DNA of 48,736 nucleotides from Piscinibacter caeni (GCA_003265685.1 KZ836113.1:21746-70481), one strand, 5' to 3'. Shown: positions 11,531 to 20,542, counted from the first letter of the stretch. The notes: a model not told the origin generated them from the letters alone. A program made the numbers and translations.

Positions 11531-12241
11531 ATGCCCCTGCGCAGCGTCTCCGGCCCGCCCACCGAATCGACCCGTGCCAACCTGGCCGAGCAGGCCTACG
11601 CGCAGCTCAAGGAGATGATCCACGACTTCGCGCTGCTGCCAGGCGACCGCTTCTCCGAATCCGAGATGGGCGCGCGCCTCGGGGTCAGCCGCACGCCGGT
11701 ACGCGAGGCGCTGTTCCGGTTGCGCAACGAGGGCTTCCTGGAGGTCGAGAGCAAGAGCGGCTGGTACGTCAAGCCGATCGACTTCGACCGGCTCGACCAG
11801 CTCTACGACCTGCGCGTGCTGCTCGAGCTGGCCAGCGTGGCGCGGCTGTGCGCGCGCAGCAGCGACCCGCCGGAGCTGGAGGCCCTGAAGGCGGCCTGGC
11901 TGGTGCCGGCTGGCGAACGGCTGGCCGACATGCGCGAGGTCGGCGCGCTCGACGAGCTGTTCCACGCGACGCTGGTGCGCGCCGCCGGCAACGCCGAGAT
12001 CGCCAAGGTGCACTGGGACGTGACCGAGCGCATCCGCATCGTGCGCCGGCTCGACTTCACGCGTGAGGACCGCATCGACGCCACCTACGTCGAGCACGCC
12101 AAGATCCTGCGCGCCATCCTGCAGCGCAAGCTCGACCAGGCTCAGTTGCTGCTGAAGAGCCACATCGAGCAGAGCAAGGCCGAGGTGCGCAAGATCACGC
12201 TGGGCACCTTGCACGAGGCGCGGCTGAGAGTGCGCGGCTGA
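11531..12241 (+). CDS. GntR-family regulator with FCD domain
   Basis: A 236-residue transcription factor. Residues about 16-80 form the winged helix-turn-helix, with FSESEMGARLGVSRTPVREALFRLRNEGFLEV as helices and wing. The C-terminal FCD all-helical effector domain has the expected metal/ligand histidines in DELFHATL, VEHAKIL and KSHIEQSK. FCD regulators bind small carboxylates or similar ligands. It is the last gene of the long catabolic operon, so it probably senses the substrate or an intermediate and represses the operon, but the operon promoter lies outside the window. ATG 11531 was preferred over an upstream start that would extend into the DppF-like gene. Confidence 0.9.
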   Translation: MPLRSVSGPPTESTRANLAEQAYAQLKEMIHDFALLPGDRFSESEMGARLGVSRTPVREALFRLRNEGFLEVESKSGWYVKPIDFDRLDQLYDLRVLLELASVARLCARSSDPPELEALKAAWLVPAGERLADMREVGALDELFHATLVRAAGNAEIAKVHWDVTERIRIVRRLDFTREDRIDATYVEHAKILRAILQRKLDQAQLLLKSHIEQSKAEVRKITLGTLHEARLRVRG

Positions 12242-12274
12242 GCCGGCGCAGCGCGGCGCCCGGCCGAGCGCTTC

Positions 12275-12280
12275 GATAAT
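12275..12280 (+). promoter_or_regulatory. -10 box of the GGDEF gene, leaderless start
   Basis: GATAAT (five of six consensus bases) ends six bases before the ATG at 12287. Counting the last base as -7 puts the transcription start on the A of the ATG. There is no Shine-Dalgarno and no convincing -35 box. This suggests a leaderless mRNA. Confidence 0.55.
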
Positions 12281-12286
12281 CGTGCA

Positions 12287-14092
12287 ATGGCTGCCGCTCC
12301 CGCCCCCTCCGCCGCACTGCGTCGCGCCCGCCAGGCCTGGAACCAGCTGCACGTGGACTCGGGCCGGGCGCTGGCGCAGGCCGAGCAGGCGATCGCGGCG
12401 GCCCGCGCCGCGCAGGACGGGCCGGCCGAGGCCTGGGGACGGCTGACCCGCGGCTTCCACCGCCTCTACTACGCCACCGTGCCCGAGGCCGCGGCCGAGC
12501 TGGAGCGGGCGTTGCGCCTGTTCAGGCGTTGCGGCGACCGCGCCGGCGCGGTGCTCGCCGAGGCCACCGCGGCGCGGGCGATGTGGCGCGCCGGGCGCGT
12601 CCACGATGCGCTGGCGCGCGTGCTGCCGCTGCGCGACGAGGGCGTTCGGGTGCTGCGCCACGACCAGCGCGGCGTGCTGCTGAACACCATCGCCGGGTGC
12701 TACTCGGCGCAGGGCGATTCGGCCCAGGCCTTCGCCTACATGTACGAGGCGCTGCGCGATGCCGGGCCGTCGCGCGGGCGCGGCTTCGACACCGTGCTCC
12801 ACTGCAACATCGCGCACGAGCTGATGCAGATCGGCGACTGCGAGCAGGCGCTGCGCCATGTCGACGCCGGCCTGGCACGTTGCAGTTCGTTGAACAACGC
12901 GCGCCTGCGCAGCGTGCTGTGGATCAACCGCATCGCCTGCCTGACCGAGCTCGGCCGCGCCGAGGAGGGCCTGGTCGACGTGGCAGCGGTGCTGGCACTG
13001 CCGGCCGATGCCAGCGGGCGCGGGCCGACCGCCGCGGGCTTCGAGACGCTCGCGCTGGCCGCGCTGCACGCCGGCCGGCTGGCGCTGGGGGCCGAGCTGG
13101 TGGCGCGTGCCGAGGCGCATGGCCCGAGCGAACTGCCCGACGACCAGCTCGAGCTCGGCTGCGCCGGCGCGCTGCTGGCACTGCGGCGCGGCGATGCGGC
13201 CGGCGCCGTGGCCCGCCTGCAGGCCCTGCACGGGCTGGCCGCGCGCGACGACGTGGAGGGGCTGAGCCTGCGCCTGCGGGTGCAGTTCTTCGAGCTGCTC
13301 AGCCGCGCGCTCGAGGCCGCCGGCGACGCCTCCGGCGCGCTGGCCGCGCTGCGCCGCTGGCAGGGCCTGCGCGAGGCCCAGGCCCGGCTCGCCTCGCAGG
13401 CCCGCTACGCGGCGGCCAACCTGCAGACCGAGCTGCTGAGCCTGCAGCACCGCCTGGACTGGAACGTCGCCACGCGCCGGCGCAGCGAGCGGGCGCGCGC
13501 CGAGCTGGCGGCCATCAACGAGCAGCTCTCGCACAAGGTGGCCGAGGTGCAGGCGCTGCAGGCGGCGCTGCGCCAGCAGGCCACGCAGGACCCGCTGACC
13601 GGCCTGTTCAACCGCCGCCACCTGAACGACACGCTGCCGACGCTGTTCGCGCTCGCGCGGCGCGAAGGCCAGACGATGGCGCTGGCGATCCTCGACCTGG
13701 ACCATTTCAAGCAGGTCAACGACCGCCACGGCCATGCCGCGGGCGACCGCCTCCTGGCCGCCTTCGGCGAGCTGCTGGCCGGGCAGACGCGCCGCAGCGA
13801 CGTGGCCTGCCGCTACGGCGGCGAGGAGTTCTGCCTGCTGATGCCGCGCACCGACGCGGCCGGCGCGCGGCGCAAGGTGGCCACGCTGCTGCGCCGCTGG
13901 CGCTCGCAGCGCTTCGAGTTCGACGGCACGGTGGTGGAAGGCCTGAGCTTCTCGGCCGGCATTGCCGACACCGCGCTCGCGCCGGGCTCGCCCGACGCGC
14001 TGCTCAACGCCGCCGACACCCGGCTGCTGGCGGCCAAGCGCGCCGGGCGGGGCCGGGTCGAAGTGGCCGACGCCGAGCTCAGCCCGTCCTGA
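12287..14092 (+). CDS. TPR-like sensor with C-terminal GGDEF diguanylate cyclase domain
   Basis: A 601-residue cytoplasmic protein. About 400 N-terminal residues are helical, alanine-rich and resemble tetratricopeptide repeats. A coiled segment (about 395-435, ending VAEVQALQAALRQQ) leads into a GGDEF domain starting DPLTGLFNRRHLND. The active-site motif is GGEEF at residues 511-515, an active variant, and DLDHFKQVND provides the metal site. An inhibitory I-site RxxD is present as RRSD at 502-505, five residues ahead of GGEEF. The protein should therefore make cyclic-di-GMP from two GTP with product inhibition. No membrane segment is seen. The signal sensed is unknown. It overlaps the convergent next gene by 14 bases. 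Confidence 0.88.
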   Translation: MAAAPAPSAALRRARQAWNQLHVDSGRALAQAEQAIAAARAAQDGPAEAWGRLTRGFHRLYYATVPEAAAELERALRLFRRCGDRAGAVLAEATAARAMWRAGRVHDALARVLPLRDEGVRVLRHDQRGVLLNTIAGCYSAQGDSAQAFAYMYEALRDAGPSRGRGFDTVLHCNIAHELMQIGDCEQALRHVDAGLARCSSLNNARLRSVLWINRIACLTELGRAEEGLVDVAAVLALPADASGRGPTAAGFETLALAALHAGRLALGAELVARAEAHGPSELPDDQLELGCAGALLALRRGDAAGAVARLQALHGLAARDDVEGLSLRLRVQFFELLSRALEAAGDASGALAALRRWQGLREAQARLASQARYAAANLQTELLSLQHRLDWNVATRRRSERARAELAAINEQLSHKVAEVQALQAALRQQATQDPLTGLFNRRHLNDTLPTLFALARREGQTMALAILDLDHFKQVNDRHGHAAGDRLLAAFGELLAGQTRRSDVACRYGGEEFCLLMPRTDAAGARRKVATLLRRWRSQRFEFDGTVVEGLSFSAGIADTALAPGSPDALLNAADTRLLAAKRAGRGRVEVADAELSPS

Positions 14093-15053
14093 TCACCGAG
14101 ATCGTCTCGGTGCCGCTTTCCGGCAGCCACACCTCGCCGCGCCGGCCGTGGATCTGGCGCACGCCGGCGGCCTCGCGCGGGAAGCCGAAACGCTCGAAGC
14201 GTTCGCTGCCGGGGTCGAAGCGCAGCACCGCGTTGGCGCCGAAATCGCTCACCCACGGGTGGTCGCGTTCGTCCACCCACACGGCATAGGCGCGCGGGTT
14301 CTCGCCCGGCAGCTTCCAGGCGCGCCAGCGCTGCGTGGCCGGATCGTGCACCGAGAGCTGGCCGCTGTTCCACTCGCTGACCCAGACGCGGCCGCGGCTG
14401 TCGCTCCAGACCCGGCGCGCGCCCTGGTCCCGGGTCGGCGGCTCGACGATCACCGAGTCGCCCGTGCGCCGGTCGATGCGCGCGATGAACGAGCCGGCCA
14501 GCGAGCACCACCACACCTCGCCGGCCGGCGTGCTGCAGATGCCGTAGGGGCCGCGGCCGCGTGGCGCGTCCTTCACCGTCACCGTGCCGGTCCTGGGCGC
14601 GACGCGGCCGATCACGCCGCCCTGGCCGGTGAACCAGCAGTCGCCCTCGCCGTCGAAGGCGCAGGTGTTCAGGTTGGCGTAGGGCGTGCCCGCGGGCAGC
14701 GGAAAGCGGCGCACCGCGCGATCGGGCCAGCCGACGCGCACGATGGCGTTGCGCCCACCGTCGGTGATCCACGCGGCGCCGTCCGGCCCGGGCACCACGC
14801 CGTGCGGCGCCGAGCCGGGGCCGAGCGGAATCAGCTCGCTGCGGCCGCTCGCCGGATCGAACCAGCCCAGGTGGCCGCTGCGCTGCGCGGTGTACCAGAC
14901 ACCGCCGCCGGGCGCGGGCGCCACGTCGTGGATGCCGGTCGGCCGCGGCGTGGCCAGCGGCCAGGACTGCATCGCCGCCGCGGACCGCGCCGCCCCGGGC
15001 AGAGCCGCCAGCGCGGCGAGCTGCAGCATGTCGCGCCGGCTGATGCAGGTCAT
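14079..15053 (-). CDS. Virginiamycin B lyase-like secreted beta-propeller protein
   Basis: A 324-residue protein with repeated W-F/Y-T and G-R-I/V blades (GVWYTAQRSGHLGWFDPASG, AAWITDGGRNAIVRV, DCWFTGQGGVIGRV, EVWWCSLAGSFIARID), as in the Vgb/SMP-30-like propellers. The N-terminus has a Tat signal: SRRDMLQLAALAALPGAARSAAA. Vgb linearises streptogramin B antibiotics, but most chromosomal homologues have no proven lyase activity, so the name only describes the fold. The 3' end overlaps the GGDEF gene by 14 bases. Confidence 0.8.
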   Translation of the reverse strand: MTCISRRDMLQLAALAALPGAARSAAAMQSWPLATPRPTGIHDVAPAPGGGVWYTAQRSGHLGWFDPASGRSELIPLGPGSAPHGVVPGPDGAAWITDGGRNAIVRVGWPDRAVRRFPLPAGTPYANLNTCAFDGEGDCWFTGQGGVIGRVAPRTGTVTVKDAPRGRGPYGICSTPAGEVWWCSLAGSFIARIDRRTGDSVIVEPPTRDQGARRVWSDSRGRVWVSEWNSGQLSVHDPATQRWRAWKLPGENPRAYAVWVDERDHPWVSDFGANAVLRFDPGSERFERFGFPREAAGVRQIHGRRGEVWLPESGTETISVIRTG

Positions 15054-15105
15054 CGTCGCCTCGCTGCCGTCAACACACGGTCACGGATTCTGCGCCCGCC
15101 GGGTC

Positions 15106-15111
15106 TACAGT
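15106..15111 (+). promoter_or_regulatory. -10 box upstream of the Kbp-like gene
   Basis: TACAGT lies 26 bases before the ATG at 15138, in the gap between divergent genes. A good Shine-Dalgarno (AGGAGG at 15127-15132) follows. The -35 region is weak. Confidence 0.4.
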
Positions 15112-15137
15112 CGGCACTTCACCACCAGGAGGACACC

Positions 15138-15647
15138 ATGGGCATCATGAGCTTCATCAAGGAGGCCGGTGAGAAGCTGTTCGGCCACAAGGAAGCGGAG
15201 ACCGCCGCCGCACAGGCACAGGCCGCACCGGACAACAGCGCCGCCGTCGCCGCCGCTGCCGCCGCCAACCAGAAGGCGGCCGACGCGATCACGAAGTACA
15301 TCGGCGCCAACGGGCTCGACGCCGACGGACTGGCGGTCACGTTCGACGGCGCGAGCAGCACCGTCACCGTCGCCGGCCAGGCCGCGGACCAGGCCACCAA
15401 GGAGAAGATCCTGCTGTGCTGCGGCAACGTCGCCGGCGTGAACGGCGTCAACGACCTGATGACCGTGGCCGCGCCGGCGGACGAGTCGAAGTGGCACACC
15501 GTGGTCAAGGGCGACACGCTGTCGGCGATCTCGAAGGCGTACTACGGCAACGCCAACCAGTACATGAAGATCTTCGAGGCCAACAAGCCGATGCTCTCGC
15601 ACCCGGACAAGATCTACCCGGGCCAGCTGCTGCGCATCCCGGCCTGA
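15138..15647 (+). CDS. BON-LysM protein, Kbp/YgaU-like
   Basis: A 169-residue protein like E. coli Kbp (149 residues), a potassium-binding protein that is cytoplasmic in that species. It begins MGIMSFIKEAGEKLFG with no signal peptide, then an Ala-rich stretch at about 20-50, a BON domain around 48-112 (GLAVTFDGASSTVTVAGQA) and a LysM domain at about 118-168 (HTVVKGDTLSAISKAYYGN...YPGQLLRIP). The extra length is the Ala-rich linker. Start ATG 15138 follows AGGAGG. Role as K+ sensor is inferred from the family. Confidence 0.9.
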   Translation: MGIMSFIKEAGEKLFGHKEAETAAAQAQAAPDNSAAVAAAAAANQKAADAITKYIGANGLDADGLAVTFDGASSTVTVAGQAADQATKEKILLCCGNVAGVNGVNDLMTVAAPADESKWHTVVKGDTLSAISKAYYGNANQYMKIFEANKPMLSHPDKIYPGQLLRIPA

Positions 15648-15665
15648 GCCGGGCGCGGCTCCGCG

Positions 15666-16157
15666 ATGGACGCCGCCACCGCCGCCTGGCTGCAGCGCGT
15701 GCCGGTGTTCGGCGCGCTGCGCGAGGACAGCCTCGAGTTCCTGCTCGACCAGGCGCGCGAACTCGAGGTGCCCGCGGGCGAGTGGTTCTTCCGCGAGGGC
15801 GATCCGGCCGAGGCGATGTTCGTGCTCGAGCGCGGCGCGGTGGTGGTGCTCAAGGGCTGGCGCGGGCAGGCGATGGAGCTGCGCCGCCTGGAGGCGGGCG
15901 ACTGCTTCGGCGAGATGGCGCTGGTGGACCTGTACCCGCGCAGCGCCTCGGTGCGCGCGCTGGCCGACTGCCGCGCGCTCGCGCTCACGCCGGCGGCGCT
16001 GCTCGGCCTGTTCGAGCGTGACGCCGAGCAGTTCGCGCTGTTCCAGATGAACATCGGCCGCGAGATCTGCCGGCGCCTGCGCCAGACCGACGAGATGCTG
16101 TTCCGGGCGCGCATGGGCGAGCGGCTGGAGCCGCTGCCGCCGCTCGGTTCGACCTAG
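15666..16157 (+). CDS. Stand-alone cyclic-nucleotide-binding domain protein
   Basis: A 163-residue protein that is almost only a cNMP-binding beta-roll: VPVFGALREDSLEFLL, the WFFREGDPAEAMFVLERGAV strand pair, the phosphate-binding cassette GDCFGEMALVDLYPRSASV, and a C-terminal helix. There is no helix-turn-helix, unlike Crp/Fnr. It could act as a regulatory subunit. The FGEMALVDLYPRSASV cassette has the Glu and Arg that contact cNMP in known proteins, so ligand binding is plausible. It starts 18 bases after the Kbp-like gene. Its stop shares the CTAG tetramer with the convergent proC stop. Confidence 0.85.
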   Translation: MDAATAAWLQRVPVFGALREDSLEFLLDQARELEVPAGEWFFREGDPAEAMFVLERGAVVVLKGWRGQAMELRRLEAGDCFGEMALVDLYPRSASVRALADCRALALTPAALLGLFERDAEQFALFQMNIGREICRRLRQTDEMLFRARMGERLEPLPPLGST

Positions 16158-16966
16158 GCGAACTCGTCCCCGAGTTCCTTGGCCCGCCGCTGCGCTGCCT
16201 TCAATGCAGCGACGAACGCGGCCTTGACACCGCTGGCCTCGAGCGAGGTGAGCGCCGCATAGGTGGTGCCGCCCTTGGAGGTGACACGCTCGCGCAGCAG
16301 CTCGGGTGGCTCGCTCGAACCCTGGGCCAGCGCCGTCGCCCCGGCGAAGGTGCCCAGTGCGAGCTGCTTGCCCTGCTCGGCGCTGAGGCCCATCTCCTGC
16401 GCGGCCTGCATCATGGCCTCGACGAAGTAGAAGACATAGGCCGGGCCCGAGCCCGACAGTGCCGTCACGGCGTCGAGGTCGGCCTCGCGCGCCACCCACA
16501 GCAGCGCGCCGGTGGGCGCGAGCAGGGCCTCGGCCAGCGCCTTCTGCGCCGGGCCGACCGCGGCGCGCGCATACAGGCCCGCCATGCCGCGGCCGATCAG
16601 CGCCGGCGTGTTGGGCATCGCGCGCACCACCACCTCGCTGCCGCTGGCCGCGGCGATCGCGTCGCTGCGGATGCCGGCCATCACCGACAACTGCAGCGCC
16701 TGCGAGACATGCGGCCGGCACGGCGCCGCGGCCGCGCGGAAGGCCTGCGGCTTGACGGCCCACACCACCGCGGCGGCGCCGGCGAGCGAGGCGTCGGCCG
16801 CCTCCAGCACCTGCACGCCGAAACGCTCGCGCAGGCTGGCGCGCTGCGCCTCGTTCGGCTCGACGACGGTGATGCTGGCCGCCGGGCGGCCGGCGGCCAG
16901 CAGGCCGCCGACGATCGCGGCGGCCATGTTGCCGCCGCCGACGAAGGCGATCGGATCATGGCTCAT
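16154..16966 (-). CDS. proC: Pyrroline-5-carboxylate reductase
   Basis: A 270-residue NAD(P)H-dependent enzyme making proline from pyrroline-5-carboxylate, the last step of proline synthesis. The Rossmann motif IAFVGGGNMAAAIVGGLLAAG is at the N-terminus, and the C-terminal half has the family signature around ALSGSGPAYVFYFVEAM and ERVTSKGGTT. The start at 16966 has AGGAG eight bases upstream on the minus strand. A longer upstream start would add 19 residues unlike the family. The neighbour putA degrades proline, so synthesis and breakdown genes lie together. Confidence 0.95.
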   Translation of the reverse strand: MSHDPIAFVGGGNMAAAIVGGLLAAGRPAASITVVEPNEAQRASLRERFGVQVLEAADASLAGAAAVVWAVKPQAFRAAAAPCRPHVSQALQLSVMAGIRSDAIAAASGSEVVVRAMPNTPALIGRGMAGLYARAAVGPAQKALAEALLAPTGALLWVAREADLDAVTALSGSGPAYVFYFVEAMMQAAQEMGLSAEQGKQLALGTFAGATALAQGSSEPPELLRERVTSKGGTTYAALTSLEASGVKAAFVAALKAAQRRAKELGDEFA

Positions 16967-16976
16967 GCAGTGACTC

Positions 16977-17393
16977 CTATTTCGCGGGCGCCGAGGCGTC
17001 GGGCGCGGACGGCAGCACGACACCGGGCCCGAGCGGGATGTCCGGCGTCTCGATCACGCGGGTGACGAAGTGGCGCGTCTCGCCGAAGCAGCTGGTCGGC
17101 AGGCCGACCTTCTCCTCGTAGTGCAGGCTGACGCGCTTGCCCATGTGGCGCTCGACCTGCTGCGCGACCGCCTCGTCGTTCACCGTGAAGAGGAACTTCT
17201 CCACCGTGCTGCCGGGCAGCGACACCAGCGCCAGCTCGCCCTCCCAGGTCTTGCAGACCCAGCCCTTGTGGGAGAACTTCTGCACCCAGCCGGCGCGCTC
17301 GCCGCTCGAGTAGCTCCAGTTCAGCACGAAGGCCATGTAGCCCGCCAGCAGGGCGACGAGCACGAGCACACCGATGACGAGCGACTTGACCAT
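16977..17393 (-). CDS. Conserved hypothetical membrane-anchored protein
   Basis: A 138-residue protein with one N-terminal membrane helix (VIGVLVLVALLAGYMAFVLNW) followed by a roughly 110-residue soluble part facing the periplasm. The soluble part has SSGERAGWVQKFSHKGWVCKTWEGEL, two cysteines (CKTW, SCFGE) and a Pro/Ala-rich tail. Similar proteins are common in proteobacteria without a known function. It lies on the minus strand ten bases before proC and 49 bases after putA, so it may be cotranscribed with them. I do not assign a role. Confidence 0.75.
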   Translation of the reverse strand: MVKSLVIGVLVLVALLAGYMAFVLNWSYSSGERAGWVQKFSHKGWVCKTWEGELALVSLPGSTVEKFLFTVNDEAVAQQVERHMGKRVSLHYEEKVGLPTSCFGETRHFVTRVIETPDIPLGPGVVLPSAPDASAPAK

Positions 17394-17442
17394 GGGCAGG
17401 GGGGAAGCGACGCGACGGGCGTGATCGTCGCACAGCCGTCTT

Positions 17443-20430
17443 TCAGTGCATCGACAGGCCCGCCAGCAGCTCGGCGTTGCCGCCCGCCGCGGCGGTGTTG
17501 ACCGTCAGCGTGCGCTCGGCGCAGAAGCGGTAGAGGTAGTGCGGCCCGCCGGCCTTGGGCCCGGTGCCCGACAGGCCCTCGCCGCCGAAGGGCTGCACGC
17601 CGACCACCGCGCCGATCATGTTGCGATTGACGTACACATTGCCCACGCGCGCCGCCTGCGCCAGCCGCAGCGCGCGGCCGTCGATGCGGGTCTGCAACCC
17701 GAGCGTGAGGCCGTAGCCGAGCGCGTTGACCTGCGCGATCACGGCCTCCGGGTCGCCGCGCCAGCGCACCACGTGCAGCACCGGGCCGAAGATCTCCTGG
17801 CGCAGCGCGTCGATGCGCGCCAGCTCGAAGGCCACCGGCGCGATGCTGCGCGGCGGCGCCGCCGTCACCGGCGTCGCGCCGATGAAACGCGCCTCGCGCC
17901 GCAGCCGCTCGACCTGCGCCGCGAGGGCCGCATGGGCCTCGTCGTCGATCACCGGGCCGACGTCGGTGGCGAGCTCGGCCGGGTCGCCCACGCGCAGCTC
18001 GGCCAGCGCGCCGCGGATCATCTCGATCACCGCATCGGCCACGCCCTCGTGCAGCAGCAGCAGGCGCAGCGCCGAGCAGCGCTGGCCGGCCGAGCGGAAG
18101 GCGCTCTGCACCACCGCATCGACCACCTGCTCGGGCAGCGCGGTGCTGTCGACCAGCATCGCGTTGATGCCGCCGGTCTCGGCGATCAGCGGCACGATGG
18201 GGCCGTCCTTGGCGGCGAGCGCGCGGTTGATCAGGCGCGCCACCGCGGTCGAGCCGGTGAAGCAGACGCCGGCGCAGCGCGCATCGGCCACCAGCGCGGC
18301 GCCGACCGTCTCGCCCGGGCCGTGCAGCAGCACCAGCGCGTCGGCCGGCACGCCGGCCGCGTGCAGCAGCGCGACCATGCGCGCAGCCACCGCGGGGGTC
18401 TGCTCGGCCGGCTTGGCGGCGACCGTGTTGCCGGCGACGAGTGCCGCGACCACCTGGCCGGTGAAGATCGCGAGCGGGAAGTTCCACGGGCTGATGCAGA
18501 CGAACACGCCGCGCCCGGCCAGGCGCAGCTCGTTGTGCTCGCCGGTCGGGCCGGGCAGCGGCTGCACCGCGAGCTTCTCGCGCGCCTGCTGCGCGTAGTA
18601 GCGGCAGAAGTCGACCGCCTCGCGCACTTCGGAGACGGCGTCGCCCCAGGTCTTGTGCGCCTCCCTGACGAGCAGCGCGCAGAAGCTGGCGAGCTGAGCC
18701 TCCAGCGCATCGGCGGCGCGCTCGAGCATGGCCGCGCGCTCGGGCAGCGGCGTCGCGTCCCAGCGCGGGAAGGCCTGTTCGAGGCGCTGCATCGCCGCGG
18801 CGATGTCCGCCGGCGTGGCGAGCGGCACCGGCGCGACGACGGTGGCGGCGAGCGCGTCGAACAGTGGCGCGCGGTGGGCCGGGCAGGCGAGGTCCAGGCC
18901 GCGCGAGTTGCGCCGTGTGCGGTACAGCTCGGCCGGCAGCGGCTGACCGCTCGCGGGCGCAGGTTGCAGCGGCGAGGCGAGCAGCTGCTCGACGTCCACC
19001 GCCGGGTCGGCCAGCTGGTGCACGAAGGACGAGTTGGCGCCGTTCTCGAGCAGCCGCCGCACCAGGTAGGCGAGCAGGTCGCGGTGCTCGCCCACCGGCG
19101 CGTAGACCCGCACCGGCAGCGCCGGCCGGGCCGCCATCACCTCGCGGTACACCCCTTCGCCCATGCCGTGCAGGCGCTGGAATTCGAAGCCCGCGGCGCC
19201 GCCCTCGGCCAGCTGCAGGATCGCGGCGATGGTGCCGGCGTTGTGGGTCGCGAACTGCGGGTAGATCTGCTCCGAGTGGCGCAGCAGCGCGGCGGCGCAG
19301 GCGAGGTAGGAGATGTCGGTGTGGTGCTTGTGGGTGAACACCGGGTAGCCGGGCAGCCCGAGCTCCTGCGCACGCTTGACCTCGCCGTCCCAGTAGGCGC
19401 CCTTGACCAGGCGCACCATGAAGCGCAGCGCGTGCCGGCGTGCGATCGCCGCGACGGCCTCGACCACCTCGAGCGCACGGGTCTGGTAGGCCTGCACCGC
19501 GAGGCCGAAGCCGCGCCAGCCGGGATGCGTGGCCGCCACGTGCGCGGCCAGCGTCTCGAACACGTCGAGCGAGAGCTCGAGGCGGTCGCTCTCCTCGGCG
19601 TCGATGGTCAGGTTCATGTCGGCGCGCGCGGCCGCGTCGAGCAGCGTGACCACGCGCGGCACCAGCTCGGCGAACACACGCTCGCGCTGCGCCTCCTCGT
19701 AGCGCGGGAAGAGGGCGCTGAGCTTGATCGAGATGCCATCCGCCGCTTCCGGGCCGCCGACGCTGCGGGCCCCGGCGATGCGCGCGATCGCCTGCGCATA
19801 GGCGGCCAGGTAGCGCTGCGCGTCGGCCTCGGTGCGTGCGCCCTCGCCCAGCATGTCGTAGCTGAAGCGCAGGCTCGGGTGCGCGCGGCGCTGGTCGTCG
19901 GCCTCCTGCATCGCCTCGCCGATCGAGCGTCCCAGCACGAACTGGCGGCCCAGCAGCTGGATCGCCCGCACCGTCGCCGCGACCACCGTCTGCGCGCCCA
20001 GGCGCTTGAGCAGCCCGCCCTCGCGCTCGGCCTCGGGCAGCAGCTTCTTCGACAGCGCGATCGCGCTGGCCGACAGGCTGGCGAGCAGCCGGTGCGGGCC
20101 GGCATCGGCATGGGCGTCGAAGTCGGCGCGGCCGAGCTGGTCGGCCGTCAGCGCGATCGCGGTCTCGGCGTCGGGCACCCGCAGCAGCGCCTCTGCCAGG
20201 CGCATCAGTGCGAGACCCTCGGCGCTGGAGATCGGGTACTCGCGCAGCAGCGATTCCATGGCCCAGAACGGCGCCGGCGTGTCGCGCACCGCGCGCACCC
20301 AGGGCGCGGCCACCTGCACGGCGCGCGGCCAGTCGAGCCGGCCGTGCAGCGACTGCAGCACCTGCGCCAGCACGGCCGGCTCGGGGCGGTACGGGTCGCT
20401 CAGGCGGGCAGCGACAGAGGGGGTGGTCAT
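17443..20430 (-). CDS. putA: Bifunctional proline dehydrogenase / P5C dehydrogenase
   Basis: A 995-residue enzyme oxidising proline to glutamate with FAD and NAD. The proline dehydrogenase barrel covers about 150-460 (FMVRLVKGAYWD, YAPVGEHRDLLAYLVRRLLENGANSS). The aldehyde dehydrogenase domain covers about 530-985, with catalytic Cys785 in SAGQRCSAL and the PLIAETGGINAML segment. There is no N-terminal ribbon-helix-helix DNA-binding domain, so this is the short, non-repressor PutA type. A separate Lrp-type regulator is divergently encoded 112 bases away, as expected when PutA itself is not the regulator. Membrane association is by the family, not by helices. Confidence 0.96.
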   Translation of the reverse strand: MTTPSVAARLSDPYRPEPAVLAQVLQSLHGRLDWPRAVQVAAPWVRAVRDTPAPFWAMESLLREYPISSAEGLALMRLAEALLRVPDAETAIALTADQLGRADFDAHADAGPHRLLASLSASAIALSKKLLPEAEREGGLLKRLGAQTVVAATVRAIQLLGRQFVLGRSIGEAMQEADDQRRAHPSLRFSYDMLGEGARTEADAQRYLAAYAQAIARIAGARSVGGPEAADGISIKLSALFPRYEEAQRERVFAELVPRVVTLLDAAARADMNLTIDAEESDRLELSLDVFETLAAHVAATHPGWRGFGLAVQAYQTRALEVVEAVAAIARRHALRFMVRLVKGAYWDGEVKRAQELGLPGYPVFTHKHHTDISYLACAAALLRHSEQIYPQFATHNAGTIAAILQLAEGGAAGFEFQRLHGMGEGVYREVMAARPALPVRVYAPVGEHRDLLAYLVRRLLENGANSSFVHQLADPAVDVEQLLASPLQPAPASGQPLPAELYRTRRNSRGLDLACPAHRAPLFDALAATVVAPVPLATPADIAAAMQRLEQAFPRWDATPLPERAAMLERAADALEAQLASFCALLVREAHKTWGDAVSEVREAVDFCRYYAQQAREKLAVQPLPGPTGEHNELRLAGRGVFVCISPWNFPLAIFTGQVVAALVAGNTVAAKPAEQTPAVAARMVALLHAAGVPADALVLLHGPGETVGAALVADARCAGVCFTGSTAVARLINRALAAKDGPIVPLIAETGGINAMLVDSTALPEQVVDAVVQSAFRSAGQRCSALRLLLLHEGVADAVIEMIRGALAELRVGDPAELATDVGPVIDDEAHAALAAQVERLRREARFIGATPVTAAPPRSIAPVAFELARIDALRQEIFGPVLHVVRWRGDPEAVIAQVNALGYGLTLGLQTRIDGRALRLAQAARVGNVYVNRNMIGAVVGVQPFGGEGLSGTGPKAGGPHYLYRFCAERTLTVNTAAAGGNAELLAGLSMH

Positions 20431-20489
20431 GGCGTTCTCCGGCAGCGAGCGTGATCGAATTACTTGTTAGGTTAGTGGCCGGCAGCTAG

Positions 20490-20535
20490 GATTAATCTCC
20501 AAAGCGAGACCTCCAAACCTTCGAAACTTCGGAGG
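20490..20535. promoter_or_regulatory. Dyad symmetries between putA and the Lrp-type gene
   Basis: Two palindromes lie in the 112-base divergent gap. GATTAATC at 20490-20497 is perfect. A 26-base imperfect dyad at 20510-20535 is centred on TTCGAA (20520-20525) with CCTCC and GGAGG arms; 20 of 26 positions are symmetric. The right arm contains the GGAGG Shine-Dalgarno of the Lrp-type gene. Both are candidate binding sites for that regulator, controlling itself and putA. Confidence 0.45.
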
Positions 20536-20542
20536 GTCTTCG

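Noticed and set aside
12241-12286. Rho-independent terminator after the GntR gene
   Set aside because: The gap is GC-rich but I could not find a stem followed by a T-tract.
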